A DNA stretch of 64,000 bases from Isoetes taiwanensis (lineage: Eukaryota; Streptophyta; Lycopodiopsida; Isoetales; Isoetaceae): contig JAJEKV010000005.1 in NCBI GenBank assembly GCA_021234155.1, forward strand, positions 18,274,089 to 18,338,088. Reading direction: 5' to 3'. Under the pieces are notes generated by a model. The model was not told the origin of the DNA. It ran no database searches and saw only the letters and a list, made by a program, of their open reading frames with translations. The translations under genes were made by a program, and so were the position numbers. Positions 21,695 through 33,965 of this stretch are shown piece by piece (position 1 is the stretch's first letter; every line of letters starts with the position of its first letter).

Positions 21695-23247
21695 TGTGAC
21701 GCTCCCTGAACATATATGGCGCTCCGGACGTATACATATAGGGACTTCCCCCTCCCATGGCAATCAGCTCACCATGAGCAGGGCCCTCCGTCTAACTCGG
21801 ACCATCCGTAGAAAGATGCCCGGGTGAAGGACACGGAGGTGTCATTCGGCCCACGCCTTCAATGGGGCTCCTAAGTCGCGGAAGCGTGAATACATGTTAG
21901 CACACAACATAAATCATACATAAATAACCACCATGAAGGGTGGCACATCCATCCAAGTACTAACGGCAAAGAAGATGCATCTAGTCCTAAGGAAAACACC
22001 CCAAACCCCAGGTTCTACCCCGGCTCAGACTCCTGTGAGGATCGACTGATGGTTCGGTCTCAAGAGATCAGCAGACATAGGTATAACCTGGCATTGGCTG
22101 GCATAGAACAGTGGCTAGGGTTGTCCACTCCATCCGCCCCTCCTGTGCACACTTTGCAGATGAGCTGAATCAAGCGGCGCCATTGTAGCCTTCCGGAGAC
22201 GCAATCCCAAGGTATCACCCTTTGGGACTACTCCGGGTTACATCTCCCCAGTCCGATGAGGCAGGTCAGAGAAGTGTCCCTTCCCAGAGTCGCAGTGAAT
22301 CTATTACCCGACTTACTCCCCTAACTTTATCTTCAAAGTACAGGGTGATCACACAGCTGTACCCAGGGAGTGTCAGACCCATACCCGGCCTAGTTCACTG
22401 GCCGGCTATTAGGCCTAGCTCACTGAAGGAGTCCCCGTAGCCTTTTATGCTCAGGCGAGACCCCACCCCACACTTCATCACTACGGCCCCTTGTCAGGTG
22501 CTTCAATGATGCCATAGATTCCACAGCTCGGTGGGCTCTTGTACACAGGGCGCAATTACTGGGTACTACGGGAGCTACTAGGAGCATACTAATGAACATA
22601 GGTTATAGAGGTCTCTACCCCCCTTAATCCTTGCTTTCTGGAAGAACTAACAGAGATACTACCAAAGATACATCCATCCATCCATCACAGAGCATAATCA
22701 ATAGTTGAGAACAGTTCTAACTATCAAACAAGGGTTAATCATCATCAGAGACAAAGCAAAGAAGCCTGACAGAGGCGCTTGCCTACTAGAATCACAACTA
22801 AGCTAACTATGTACTAACCGGAACCATAGCTAGCTCCACTATCCCCCTGGGTCGCCATCCTTCTGGCTGGAACATGGTCGAACAGCATCTCAGGGTTGGG
22901 CAGCATCTCCTCCTCCATCTCCAATTGCCCCAAATCGAATTGGGGTAAATTGGGGTGCAACCCCCAATTTGGGTGTCCCAAATTGGAAACTCTGCCTTGC
23001 CCAATCGATTTGGGCAAGGTGGCGACTTTAGGTTGGTTAATATTAGCTAATTTGGTATTTTAGCCCTTTTTAATATTAGGTTAAGCCCTAAATTCGAATT
23101 AGGGTTTTAGGTTAGGTTTCCACTTTAATAATGAATTATTAATATAGCTAACCTTAACTTATGAATAATTAATGTGCGATTAATTATTCATAATGACGTG
23201 TCATGTATTTATACTCAAAAAGGCATATAAATATGTGGAACGTCACA
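21695..23247 (-). repeat. 3' LTR, 1553 bp, TGTGACG...CGTCACA ends
   Basis: On the minus strand it begins TGTGACGTTCCACATATT right after the polypurine tract and ends with GCGTCACA at 21695. The seven-base inverted ends TGTGACG/CGTCACA fit LTR termini. A conserved stretch near 23150-23240 has TATA-like words that may be the promoter. The sequence left of 21695 is not a primer binding site, which confirms this is a 3' LTR. Confidence 0.8.
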
Positions 23248-23260
23248 TTCTCCCCACCTT
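23248..23260 (-). other. Polypurine tract of the left half-element
   Basis: The minus strand reads AAGGTGGGGAGAA directly before the LTR start. This is the plus-strand primer site of LTR elements. The matching copy in the right arm is at 33162-33174. Confidence 0.8.
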
Positions 23261-24800
23261 AAAAATGATGTCCTCAGCATCAAGACTAGTCTTGTTGCAG
23301 GGCAACACATCGTACATTGGAAGGAAGTCTCCCCTCCTTAAAGAGATAGCGTGAGATTATAAGTCACACAGACGTTGTCATGTTCAAAGTGATTAAGTTT
23401 GAAATGACTTGTAATGTGCAATTTATAACTCTGGAATATAGAAGGTAGAGGTATAGATCAAACATGATCATGGCTTAGGACTGTCAAAAGTCAAGAGTCA
23501 AGGTTTGTGGAAGTCTCACCGTTTCATTCTTGGTGATGAGTTTACAGTTTATCTGATGTAGAAATGATTCTTTTTATACATACGTGTAATTCTTTTAATA
23601 TAGTACAGACTTATTAATCGCGCACTGTTTAGTAGAAAGTCATTCTAATCATATCAACTTCTGTGTATATGACTATTATATTCTCCCTTGAGTTTGCAAG
23701 TGATTTTATTACAGCCAGCCTTAATGTAATTTTGCATCTAAATTTTGTTTTCGTATTTTGTTACAATTTTAACAACTCGTATATTGCTATCGTCAATGTT
23801 TACATGCCCCTCACATTTATACTTACCCTTTAATAGAATTATATATTGTACTGTATCGGACAGTTTTACCTATATACTTTAATATTAAGTATAGACAGAC
23901 GTTCTTCATGATTTATTATTCATAACCTTGTTATAACCTAATCTAAGTCTCGTTATTCCCTCAGAAGTCTGTGTAAGACATACATAGTTATCTCCTTCTA
24001 TTATATTTGATTATGTGTTTAAATAGCTTGCTCCTTTCGATTATCTTTAATGTTTCCACACTCACACTCTCTATCTTTTAGCATAGATTACAATCACATG
24101 AGGACACATATTAATTTATTGGTTATGTTTATACACTGACGAGACGTCCCGATATTCTTACATTTGAATTACTTATTTATTTATTGCTATTTTCGTAAAT
24201 TTATCACACATACAGACATTCCTATATTTACAGGGCACAGGTACAGCTGACCTATACATTCGACGTAATTGGTACTGCCTCGGTCGCTATTCGGCAGTGC
24301 TATGGCTATGCAATCGTCTTGTATCACGGAAGGCCAGTTGTAACTATGGTGTCCACGGCGGAAGCATCGAAACCATGCCTGGTCTGTCCTGAGCCTGTTA
24401 TATGGTGATGACTGAGCAGGTCCTGGGCTCTTACTTGAAGTAAAAGTGCTGAATGTTGGGAATAAGGAGTGTTAAGGTATCCCTATTTTGGATGGACATT
24501 TGAGAAAATTGGTACTATCCTAAGGTGGATTATGAGTACCCAGATTGATGTTCCTGAGGTGTGCAATAACGAAGCAAGCGGGTGCATGATTAAGATGACG
24601 ACATAGTCACTTGGATACGCTTAATGACATTGGTCAAGTGCATGACCATTATGAAGGATATAAATTAAGGAAATGGACATCTTATGTCTGCTGGGAGCAT
24701 GGAGATGCCGAATAACAGACTGGACAATAGTGTGGAACGTAGTTTGCACACAAGGTGAGGAGAAGACGACAATTGGTAGGAGCAGGCGCAACCATCGAAA

Positions 24801-24860
24801 GTAATATACCCACACGACAAGTAATATACCCACACGACAAGTAATATACCCACAGGACAA
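24801..24860. repeat. Three tandem 20-bp units
   Basis: The unit GTAATATACCCACACGACAA occurs three times with one change. The inverted right arm keeps three units at 27381-27440 with different substitutions, showing that the arms have diverged independently. Confidence 0.9.
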
Positions 24861-26015
24861 GTGGGAGACAAGAGGTGCTTGAAAGTTGTTGTAAACAACG
24901 TTTCAAATATAGAGAGTTTGGAATGACACGTTGAATATACCAAAGTGCGGAGTATGAACAAGGTAAGCCCAATGAACATCTCACCAAGGAGGATGTGCTC
25001 ACGGACTTGGTATCGTGTGTGTATCAGAGGTAATTCAGCGTTGGTATATGTGTACTAGGACCATTTAATAGTAAAACATAACTAAAAGAAGATAGGATAT
25101 ATACTAGAACTTTTAGTTCACATTCCATATGAATACGGAAGTAATGAAGATAAGAGTTCTTATACTAGAGATCAAACATATCCACAAGGAACTTAGGTTG
25201 GCATTTGCCCCTGTGGAAGTTATGACTAGTCCTTGAGGACAAAGGCAACTAAGGCTAGTGGTGTTGAAACCACAACATATGTATGGTACTAGATAACCAA
25301 GTTGAGGAAATAAGTTGGCCGCAAGTATGAATATACCTAGATGCCTATGCCAACGAGTTACATATGAGTCTAGACTTAGGGTTGGTGCACACATGTTACT
25401 ATATCATATAATAACAACGTAGCAGTCTTGGATGTAGGAAGGATTTAGTAGTATTAAATACTATAGTGGTGATCATATCGAGGATGTCGATTGTGATATT
25501 CAGATGTATATCATATTAAAAGATAGTAGAATATTCATACAAGGCGAGTGAAATATTACTTGACAAGGTTTACAGAAGAAGCATAATGATATGCTTATAT
25601 ACAAAGATATTGGGTTAAGGTATGATCCACCAGAGATACGCACTCAGTGAAAATAGCTAGAGTAAGTCTAGCATATACGGTGATATTACATTCAAAAAAC
25701 ACCCCGAGGATGGTTGGAAGGATGTCGAAATAACCGATAATGAGAGCTTAACTACTCAAAGGTTCTAGATACCAATGAATTACTTCAGCGTTATAAGTTG
25801 AGAGCATTTATTCGGTTTTGGGGATAAAAAGATGTATAAAATATCGCATCCCCCTGATGGAAGAAAAGAAGGAGTACGATGACTTTGACGATTATACTTT
25901 TAGGGATAACCGAGAAGAGGGCAATACATAGCAATCCAAGTCCTGATATATGGACCAGTAGTCTAAAATGGCTTATCAAGAAAGAAGTTGGCTTATCATT
26001 ACCATGGCTTCATTA

Positions 26016-26267
26016 CGGTTGAAGGGATACCAATAAGCCAACTTCTTTCTTGAAGGGATATAACCCTTTTTCTAGTATTTATAGTGCATCTATTCCATAT
26101 TTAAATTAGAGGCATGCCTTTGGTAAACCCACGTTGTGGAGGCAACAACTCCATCAGAGCAAGCTCTTTCGCCATAGCCGCCGGAATAAGCAGTCTTGAC
26201 ATAGCCACGGGAGTTGACCTCTCTCTGCCATGGCCCACCTCCACCGACCGGTCCTGCACTATCGTGA
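26016..26267. other. 252-bp spacer at the palindrome centre
   Basis: This unique sequence separates the two arms. It contains an extra inverted copy of ATAAGCCAACTTCTTTCTT (26031-26049), also found at both arm ends. A minus-strand frame at 26101-26295 has no recognised domain. Confidence 0.7.
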
Positions 26268-27380
26268 TAATGAAGCCATAGTAATGATAAGCCAACTTCT
26301 TTCTTGATAAGCCATTTTAGACTACTGGTTTATATATCGGGACTTGGTCTTCTCGGTTATCCCTAAAAGTATAATCGTCAAAGTCATCGTACTCCTTCTT
26401 TTCTTCCATCAGGGGGATGCGATATTTTATACATCTTTTTATCCCCAAAACCGAATAAATGCTCTCAGCTTATAACGCTGAAGTAATTCATTGGTATCTA
26501 GAACCTTTGAGTAGTTAAGCTCTCATTATCGGTTATTTCGACACCCTTCCAACCATCCTCGGGGTGTTTTTGAATGTAACATCACCGTATATGCTAGACT
26601 TACTCTAGCTATTTTCACTGAGTGCGTATCTCTGGTGGATCATACCTTAACCCAATATCTTCGTATATAAGCATATCATTATGCTTCTTCTGTAAACCTT
26701 GTCAAGTAATATTTCACTCGCCTTGTATGAATATTCTACTATCTTTTAATATGATATACATCTGAATATCACAATCGACATCCTCGATATGATCACCACT
26801 ATAGTATTTGATACTACTAAATCCTTCCTACATCCAAGACTGCTACGTTGTTATTATATGATATAGTAACATGTGTGCACCAACCCTAAGTCTAGACTCA
26901 TATGTAACTCGTAGCTATATTCATACTTGCGGCCAACTTATTTCCTCAACTTGGTTATCTAGTACCATACACATGTTGTGGTTTCAACACCACTAGCCTT
27001 AGTTGCCTTCGTCCTCAAGCTCTAGTCATAACTTCCACAGGGGCAAATGCCAACCTATAAGTTCCTTGTGGACATGTTTGATCTCTAGTATAAGAACTCT
27101 TATCTTCATTACTTCCGTATTCATATGGGCTCTAGTATATATCCTATCTTCTTTTAGTTATGTTTTACTATTAAATGGTCCTAGTACACATATACCAACG
27201 CGGAATTACTCCTCGGGATACACACACGATACCAAGTCCAGAGCACATCGTCCTTGGTGAGATGTTCATTGGGCGCCTACCTTGTTCATACTCCAAACTT
27301 TGGTATATTCAACGTGTCATTCCAAACTCTCTATATTTGAAATGTTGTTTGCAACAACTTTCAAGCACCTCTTGTCTCCC

Positions 27381-27440
27381 ACTTGTCGTGTGGGTATATT
27401 ACTTGTCATGTGGGTATATTACTTGCCGTGTGTGTATATT
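27381..27440. repeat. Three tandem 20-bp units, right-arm copy
   Basis: Inverse of the units at 24801-24860, with independent substitutions in units two and three. Confidence 0.85.
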
Positions 27441-29589
27441 ACTTTCGATGGTTGCGCCTGCTCCTACCAATTGTCGTCTTCTCTTCACCTTGTGTGCAAA
27501 CTACCACACTATTATCCAGTCTGTTATTCGGCATCTCCATGCTCCCAGCAGACATAAGATGTGTCCATTTCCTTAATTTATATCCTTCATAATGGTCATG
27601 CATTTGACCAATGTCATTAAGTGTATCCAAGTGACTATGTCGTCCTGTTAATCATGCACCCGCTTGCATCGTTATTGCACACCTCAGGAATATCAATCTG
27701 GGTACTCATAATCCAGTTTTCACCTTAGTATAGTACCAACTTTCTCGAATGTCCGTCCAAAATAGGGATACCTTAACACTCCTTATTCCCAACATTCAGC
27801 ACTTTTACTTCAAGTAAGAGCCACTGACCTCGGTCATCACCATATAATGTGCTCGTGATGCACCGGGCATGCTTTCGATGCTTCCGCCGTGGACACCATA
27901 GTTACAACCGGCCTTCCGTGATCAGACGATTGCATAGCCATAGCATCTGCCCGGATAGCGAATCGGGTGGTACCAATTACGCCGAATGTATATGTCACTG
28001 TACTTTTTGCCCCAGAAATATAAGAATGTCTCAGATGTGTGATAAATTTACGAAAATAGCAATAAAATAAATAAGTAATTCAAATGTAAGAATATCGGGA
28101 CGTCTCGTCAGTGTATAAACATAACCAATAAATTAATATGTGTCCTCATGTGACTGTAATCTATGCTAAAGATAGAGAGTGTGAGTGTGGAAACATTAAA
28201 GATAATCGAAAGGAGCAAGCTATTTAAACACATAATCAAATATAATAGAAGGAGATAACTATGTATGTCTTACACAGACTTCTGAAAGAATAACGAGACT
28301 TAGATTAGGTTATAACAAGGTTATGAATAATAAATCATGAAGAACGTCTGTCTATACTTAATATTAAAGTATATAGGTAAAACTGTCCGATACAGTACAA
28401 TATATAATTCTATTAAAGGGTAAGTATAAATGTGAGGGGCATGTAGACATTGACGATAGCAATATACGAGTTGTTAAAACTAACAAAATACGAAAACAAA
28501 ATTTAGATGCAAAATTACATTAAGGCTGGCTGTAATAAAATCACTTGCAAACTCAAGGGAGAATATCTATCTATATATAATAATAAAGCCATTTTAGGAT
28601 AGTTTGTGCGCAATCTTTTTAAATGATTTTTATCCCTTCGATTTAGTTTTTTTTCTCTGTTTGACCTCTCTCATGCCCGTTTATTATAGGTCGTTAAGAT
28701 ATGGATGGTTTTTTCTTCTCCCGCAAAGCTCCTACCTGTCGTTCTATTGCCATGAAGTTCTCTCTATTGTGTCTAGAATTGTTTTGCTTATTCATTTGAA
28801 AGTGTATTAACAAATGATTTGGTTATTATCTGCTTACTTATAGTGATCAAAAGTTGAACCGGTGACATCATATAGAATCGACGCTTCTGCTGGAGAATCG
28901 TTAGGTTTCGGTTGATGCCCTGGGCCATTTCGGTTTCTACGTTCTTTGCTTCTGTTTCAGATAATTTGATAGATTTCGGCAGGGTTTAAAATCAGAGGTA
29001 AATCTATATTTTCACTAGATTTAATATTTATCTGCTTTAGAAATGGTAAAGCACCTAAGGAATTGATTAATATAGACCATTTGCTTACGTTGGACTTTTT
29101 TTGTAGGCAAAGAACAAAAATAATTGCCGAAGTTGCACACAGAGCCTTCTTTGTGCAAATTAACGGGTCCTTTCTTCATCTCTTGGGGGTTTTGGATATG
29201 TCTTCGTCTGTTAGCTCTTGGATATGTTTTTGGATATCTCTTGCAGGAGTCCATACAAGAAAAGGTATTAAACGTTTGCAATTTCTTCTGATTTCTAATG
29301 GTCTTGGCATCTCAATCATCTGTTTGCTCTGTTTGGAAAATTGGTTGAAGCAAATTAAGCATTTGCAAGGGTCCCATAGCCAAGTGCTTGTAGACAAAGC
29401 ACATATTGTGTGCCATTTGAATGTGATGGCGACCAAGCTTATCTCATGCTTTCTCGCATATAAATTTTGCTTATTTTGTAGTGTAAATCTAACAAGTAAG
29501 ATTACCAAAGGGGCGATCATGTAGTTAAAGGTCATCCCTTGGTCCTGCCGCGATATTAAAGACATCCTTTTTACAGTTGGCATTTGCTA

Positions 29590-30680
29590 ATTCCTTTTGT
29601 AACTCCAGAAAATCATTCTTTGCGAGCTATAGCATTGTTCATCTGTACAGAAGTTAACAAATTTGCATTTACTATTACGCAGTCTGCAGGACTTTTACCT
29701 TACATTGGCCCATCTAAGACGCAACCCAGCAAGTTAGGAGATAGCATGAAGCTTTTTGGTCATACAGTGGTAGTGCCCACAACAACAAAGCCGATTCCTG
29801 CAGTAATTTCAAAGGTGGATAAAGGTAAATGTTATATAATGATACTTGCTTCAGCATTCCATTTATATGTTATAAATAAACAATGCTCTTGAAATTAAGG
29901 CATCATGAAATATAAACCTCTAAAACGAGATGAAATTCCAGATTCTGGAGATTGTGACCAAAATGGTGACTGGAGTGGAGCAGTTGACTTCCAGCAGCTA
30001 GCAGATGATCCTGAAAACACAGAAAAAAGGAACAATATCCTTCCAACTTCAGACCGCCCTTTCAAAACGTTACCATTGCAGCATCCATTCGTTCCTGGAC
30101 ATCTTGGGAATGGACAATGCCCAGGATATATGCTAGAATTTATGAAGCATATGTGTGCTGGACTACCAGTGGTGCCCAATCCCGATAATGGTCAGTGTTC
30201 CAGATCCACCACACCAGAATATTCACCAATGGTACCTGCAGATGCTCTTGCTTATGCAAAATACATGGAAGGGATTACAAAATTGCAGATCCCAGAGAAT
30301 CTGAAAGATACTCCTGGGATTGCCAGAGGGGCAATGCCCTGGACCACCTGCAAACTCACTTAGAGCTGCATTCATAGCAGCAGTAGCAACAGCAGCAATA
30401 ACATGGCCATTCTCTGGAATGCCTCCACCTACTATACCTCCAGCAATTACAGGTGAAAATTTACCTTTTCAAGCTGTGCACGCCATTAACAATATATCCC
30501 AGCAAGTCCATTTTAATTACTACAGAAGTGCTTCTAAGGGAGGATTTCCGATCTCACGTTTTTTCTCTCTGTTTTGCAGGCTCCTCTAGAGAAGGGCACC
30601 CAAGAATATGTAGAACATCTGCTTAGATGCTTTCTTAGATCCATCCGCTTAGAACTCTCTATTAGACCATGCATCTCATA
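29590..30680 (+). pseudogene. Captured multi-exon gene fragment in the Helitron, possibly CCA1/LHY/REVEILLE-like
   Basis: Three plus-strand blocks look like exons. Block 1 (29590-29825) encodes SLRAIALF to PIPAVISKVDKG and ends at a GTAAAT donor. Block 2 (about 29897-30530) starts after an AAG acceptor and encodes KYKPLKRDEIPDSGDCDQNG onward, with a frameshift near 30330 into AFIAAVATAAITWPFSG. Block 3 begins after TTTTGCAG at about 30581 with APLEKGTQEYVEHLL. The piece SMKLFGHTVVVP resembles the short KLFGxTV motif downstream of the MYB domain in the CCA1/LHY/REVEILLE clock transcription factors, and the alanine-rich tryptophan segment would also fit. The MYB domain itself is missing. Assignment rests on a short motif and is tentative. 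Orientation matches the Helitron, as is usual for captured genes. Confidence 0.4.
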
Positions 30681-32700
30681 TGGCAGCCGATCTTGGCTTA
30701 CATCTACCGCCATAAGGAACGAAATTAATAGAAATGTCCATAAACCATCGGTTCAAGAACAATTATAGAAGTACTTTATATCCGTAAAAAACTTTGTGAA
30801 ATTTGAGCAAATTTAATCGGATTTTTGCAGGCTATTCCCAAGTTACTGAAAGCTCCTACAGAGATAGCCACCCAAGAAGCATATATGACTATGAAGTAGT
30901 TCTGAGTTGCTACAATCCATTATCCCAGCCTAACCAAAGCACCAACTAGCAAAACAAGCCATGATTGTGTATACGCATAAAACACCAATATAATCGTTGT
31001 AGAAGCAGGTTCAAACATAGATCTCAGTTTGGTTCTGAATTAGAACGTTAGAATGGCACAGTGAGTAAATTTGATGCTTGTCAAGATATGGTTGCACCAA
31101 TCTGCGTCTCCAGAAGTTTTGAGAAGTTTCTGTTTTCTTTTCTCCCCCATATCCAATCGACCTTATCCTCCTTCCTAATTGTAAACCTATCGTGCCTTCT
31201 GTAGCAGAATTATGGAATTGGTAGGCGCTCTTGAGACACCCTAATAGAAAGACAATATTTAAAACCTGTTGCATCATTCTGTTCTTTTCCACTAATATGC
31301 AGTTACAACCAAGATTAAAATGTTCATGCAGCATGTAAAAAAAATTGTGTTTGGATCCCATTCATATCAGCATCATCCTCAGCACTCTTCCTTTCACCAA
31401 CCACATGACCTATTGTACCCAATACATTATGATTGTAGAACACATAAGACTTAGTAGATATAGTTGTCCCACTGAAATACATTAAACTCAATTCCATGCA
31501 AAAAAACATCAGAGTCTAAGAACATACCGCTTTTCACTTTTGCCTGTGAACTTAGTGTTTGGGATTCTTGCAACACCTGTAAATAAGATCTCCCACGCTG
31601 GAAGAAATACAACTTAGTCCGCCAAATGGCTTAATAAACTTGTGCCAACATATATGGCATTCCTTACTGTATATGGCAATTATCCTATTATTTTAGATGC
31701 ATTTGTTTGAACTAATTCTTTCGTCTGAAGAGATAACCAGATGCATTGTGCCATCTCTAACCTGCATGTTCTTCAATTACTTGTATCATCCTTTTGTACT
31801 GTAGCATTCGATTCTATTATATCTTCTCACATCTATATCTAATCCCCTTTCCAATAAAGTTATTTCTCAACTCAAATATGTTTTTGATATTGTCAGTCAA
31901 GAGATTAGCTCTACACCTTAGATGCCCATAATACTATTTGGTCTACCATTATTTAATGAGTGTTTTCTAAACTACATGGTTATTCTCATCCATCACGAAC
32001 TGCTTTCACAGACTTGTTCCTCATCAGGCCAGCAAAATCTACATATGGCAGAGTTGACAGTTAGAAAAACTTTAGATTTCTCAGCCCGCTGTCAAGGTGT
32101 GGGATCAAGATATGGTAAGAAAGGATCATCTTCATCTACTCAAAACATTTCGCATTAATAATTACATGGTGAGAATGCAAACATGTAGAAACGCTCTTGA
32201 AGCTCGCACAAAGGGAAAAGACTGCATGAATCAAGCCAATCCTGATTTAGATACTTTCTTGAGGGTTAATATTAGATAGCTCGAAGAAAAATCAAGCTAT
32301 ATTAGGGATTTCATTTGCTGACTTGGTTATGCTATAGGCAACAGCACAATAAGGCACAATTGTCACGGATTATGTTATAAAGGTAACATATTAATGCCTA
32401 GATCAGAAAATTATACGAGAATATCTTTAGCCAGCGTATAGGGTATCAACTTCATATAAACATGTATCTACTAACGCATCGCAACGTCGGGCAGACGTCT
32501 ATATTGAGTTTAAAATTAAGCATTACAACAATAGTGATTTAACAATAGTTATCCAAACACCACCACTATGAAGTGTTTGTATTCAGTTATATGTTTCCAA
32601 CTGTAGCTTAGCATTGTGAGTAGCATATCTCTCCTACCCACCATCATCGCAACATAGACTTTGTAATATATATTTACATTTTAATAATTTTTGAGCTTAT
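30681..32700. other. Helitron interior without recognised gene
   Basis: AT-rich sequence. Frames on both strands lack known motifs. It may contain further captured intron or UTR sequence. Confidence 0.4.
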
Positions 32701-32712
32701 ACCTGAAAAAAA

Positions 32713-32729
32713 GCCCAGCAACGCTGGGC
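32713..32729 (+). other. Helitron 3' hairpin
   Basis: GCCCAGC, loop AAC, GCTGGGC, followed by 11 bases to the CTAG end. It acts as the termination signal for rolling-circle transposition. Confidence 0.9.
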
Positions 32730-33174
32730 ACCTTTTCTAGTAATAGTCATATACACAGAAGTTAATATGATTAGAATGACTTTCTACTAAACAATGCGCG
32801 ATTAATAAGTCTATACTATATTAAAAGAATTACACGTATGTATAAAAAGAATCATTTCTATATCAGATAAACTGTAAACTCATCACCAAGAATGAAACGG
32901 TGAGACTTCCACAAACCTTGACTCTTGACTTTTGACAGTCCTAAGCCATGATCATGTTTGATCTATACCTCTACCTTCTATATTCCAGAGTTATAAATTG
33001 CACATTACAAGTCATTTCAAACTTAATCACTTTGAACATGACAATGTCTGTGTGACTTATAATCTCACGCTATCTCTTTAAGGAGGGGAGACTTCCTTCC
33101 AATGTATGATGTGTTGCCCTGCAACAAGACTAGTCTTGATGCTGAGGACAACATCATTTTTAAGGTGGGGAGAA

Positions 33175-33965
33175 TGTGACGTTCCACATATTTATACGCC
33201 TTTTTGAGTATAAATACATGACATGTCATTATGAATAATTAATCGCACATTAATTATTCATAAGTTAAGGTTAGCTATGTTAATAATCCATTATTAAAGT
33301 GGAAACCTAACCTAAAACCCTAATTCCAATTTAGGGCTTAACCTAATATTAAAAAGGCTAAAATACCAAATTAGCTAATATTAACCAACCTAAAGTCGCC
33401 ACCTGGCCCAAATCGATTGGGCAAGGCAGAGTGTCCAATTTGGGACACCCAAATTGGGGGTTGCACCCCAGTTTGCCCCAATTCGATTTGGGGCAATTGG
33501 AGATGGAGGAGGAGATGCTGCCCAACCCTGAGATGCTGTTCGATCATGTTCCAGCCAGAAGGATGGCGACCCAGGGGGATAGTGGAGCTAGCTATGGTTC
33601 CGGTTAGTACATAGTTAGCTTAGTTGTGATTCTAGTAGGCTAGCGCCTCTGTCAGGCTTCTTTGCTTGTCTCTGATGATGATTAACCCTTGTTTGATAGT
33701 TAGAACTGTTCTCAACTATTGATTATGCTCTGTGATGGATGGATGGATGGATATATCTTTGGTAGTATCTCTGTTAGTTCTTCCAGAAAGCAGGGATTAA
33801 GGGGGGTAGAGACCTCTGTAACCTATGTTCATTAATATGCTCCTAGTAGCTCCCGTAGTACCCAGTAATTGCGGCCTGTGTACAAGAGCCCACCGAGCTA
33901 TGGAATCTATGGCATCATTGAAGCACCAGACAAGGGGTCGTAGTAATGAAGTGTGGGGTGGGGTC
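33175..33965 (+). repeat. Truncated LTR, right arm
   Basis: It begins TGTGACGTTCCAC after the polypurine tract and matches the minus-strand LTR of the left arm for about 790 bases. It stops at 33965, where unrelated sequence begins. The last ~760 bases of the LTR are missing here. Confidence 0.8.

Larger units (their letters stand above)
21695..26015 (-). mobile_element. 3' half of a large non-coding LTR retroelement, left arm of the palindrome
   Basis: Read on the minus strand: about 2.75 kb of interior without recognisable gag or pol (26015 to 23261), a polypurine tract (23260-23248), then a 3' LTR (23247-21695). Such elements are called LARDs, large non-autonomous derivatives that depend on another element's enzymes. 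Bases 22459-26015 are repeated in inverted orientation at 26268-33965. No 5' LTR is present. Short open frames in the interior repeat a TATA-rich 20-bp unit and look non-coding. Confidence 0.75.
28566..32740 (+). mobile_element. Helitron, 4175 bp, non-autonomous with captured gene sequence
   Basis: The insert starts TCTATCTATATATAATAATA and ends CTAG. A 7-bp-stem hairpin GCCCAGC-AAC-GCTGGGC sits at 32713-32729, 11 bases before the end. These are the standard Helitron termini (5' TC, 3' hairpin plus CTRR). It lies between A (28565) and T (32741) with no target duplication. Removing it restores GAGAATATAATAGTCATAT, which is exactly the sequence in the uninterrupted left arm. No Rep/helicase frame is present, so it depends on another copy. 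The interior holds exon-like captured sequence at about 29590-30680. Confidence 0.93.
26268..33965 (+). mobile_element. 3' half of the same LTR retroelement, right arm of the palindrome, carrying a Helitron
   Basis: This arm is the reverse complement of 22459-26015 at high identity, interrupted by the Helitron at 28566-32740. Without the Helitron it is about 3.52 kb, close to the 3.56 kb of the left arm. It ends in a polypurine tract (33162-33174) and a truncated LTR (33175-33965). Substitutions and small indels separate the arms, and the Helitron is in one arm only. A simple mirror-image assembly artefact is therefore unlikely. Confidence 0.85.

Noticed and set aside
24621-25002. Overlapping minus-strand open frames with repeated cysteine and tyrosine residues
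   Set aside because: They come from the 20-bp tandem repeat translated in several frames. The inverted copy at 27175-27630 gives the same artefact.
29021-29583. Protein-coding frames on both strands in the Helitron 5' part
   Set aside because: Frames overlap on opposite strands and show no recognised motif or splice pattern.
21695-33965. Palindrome as a pure sequencing or assembly artefact
   Set aside because: The arms carry independent substitutions and only one contains the Helitron, so they are separate molecules of different history. Spanning reads would still be the decisive test.
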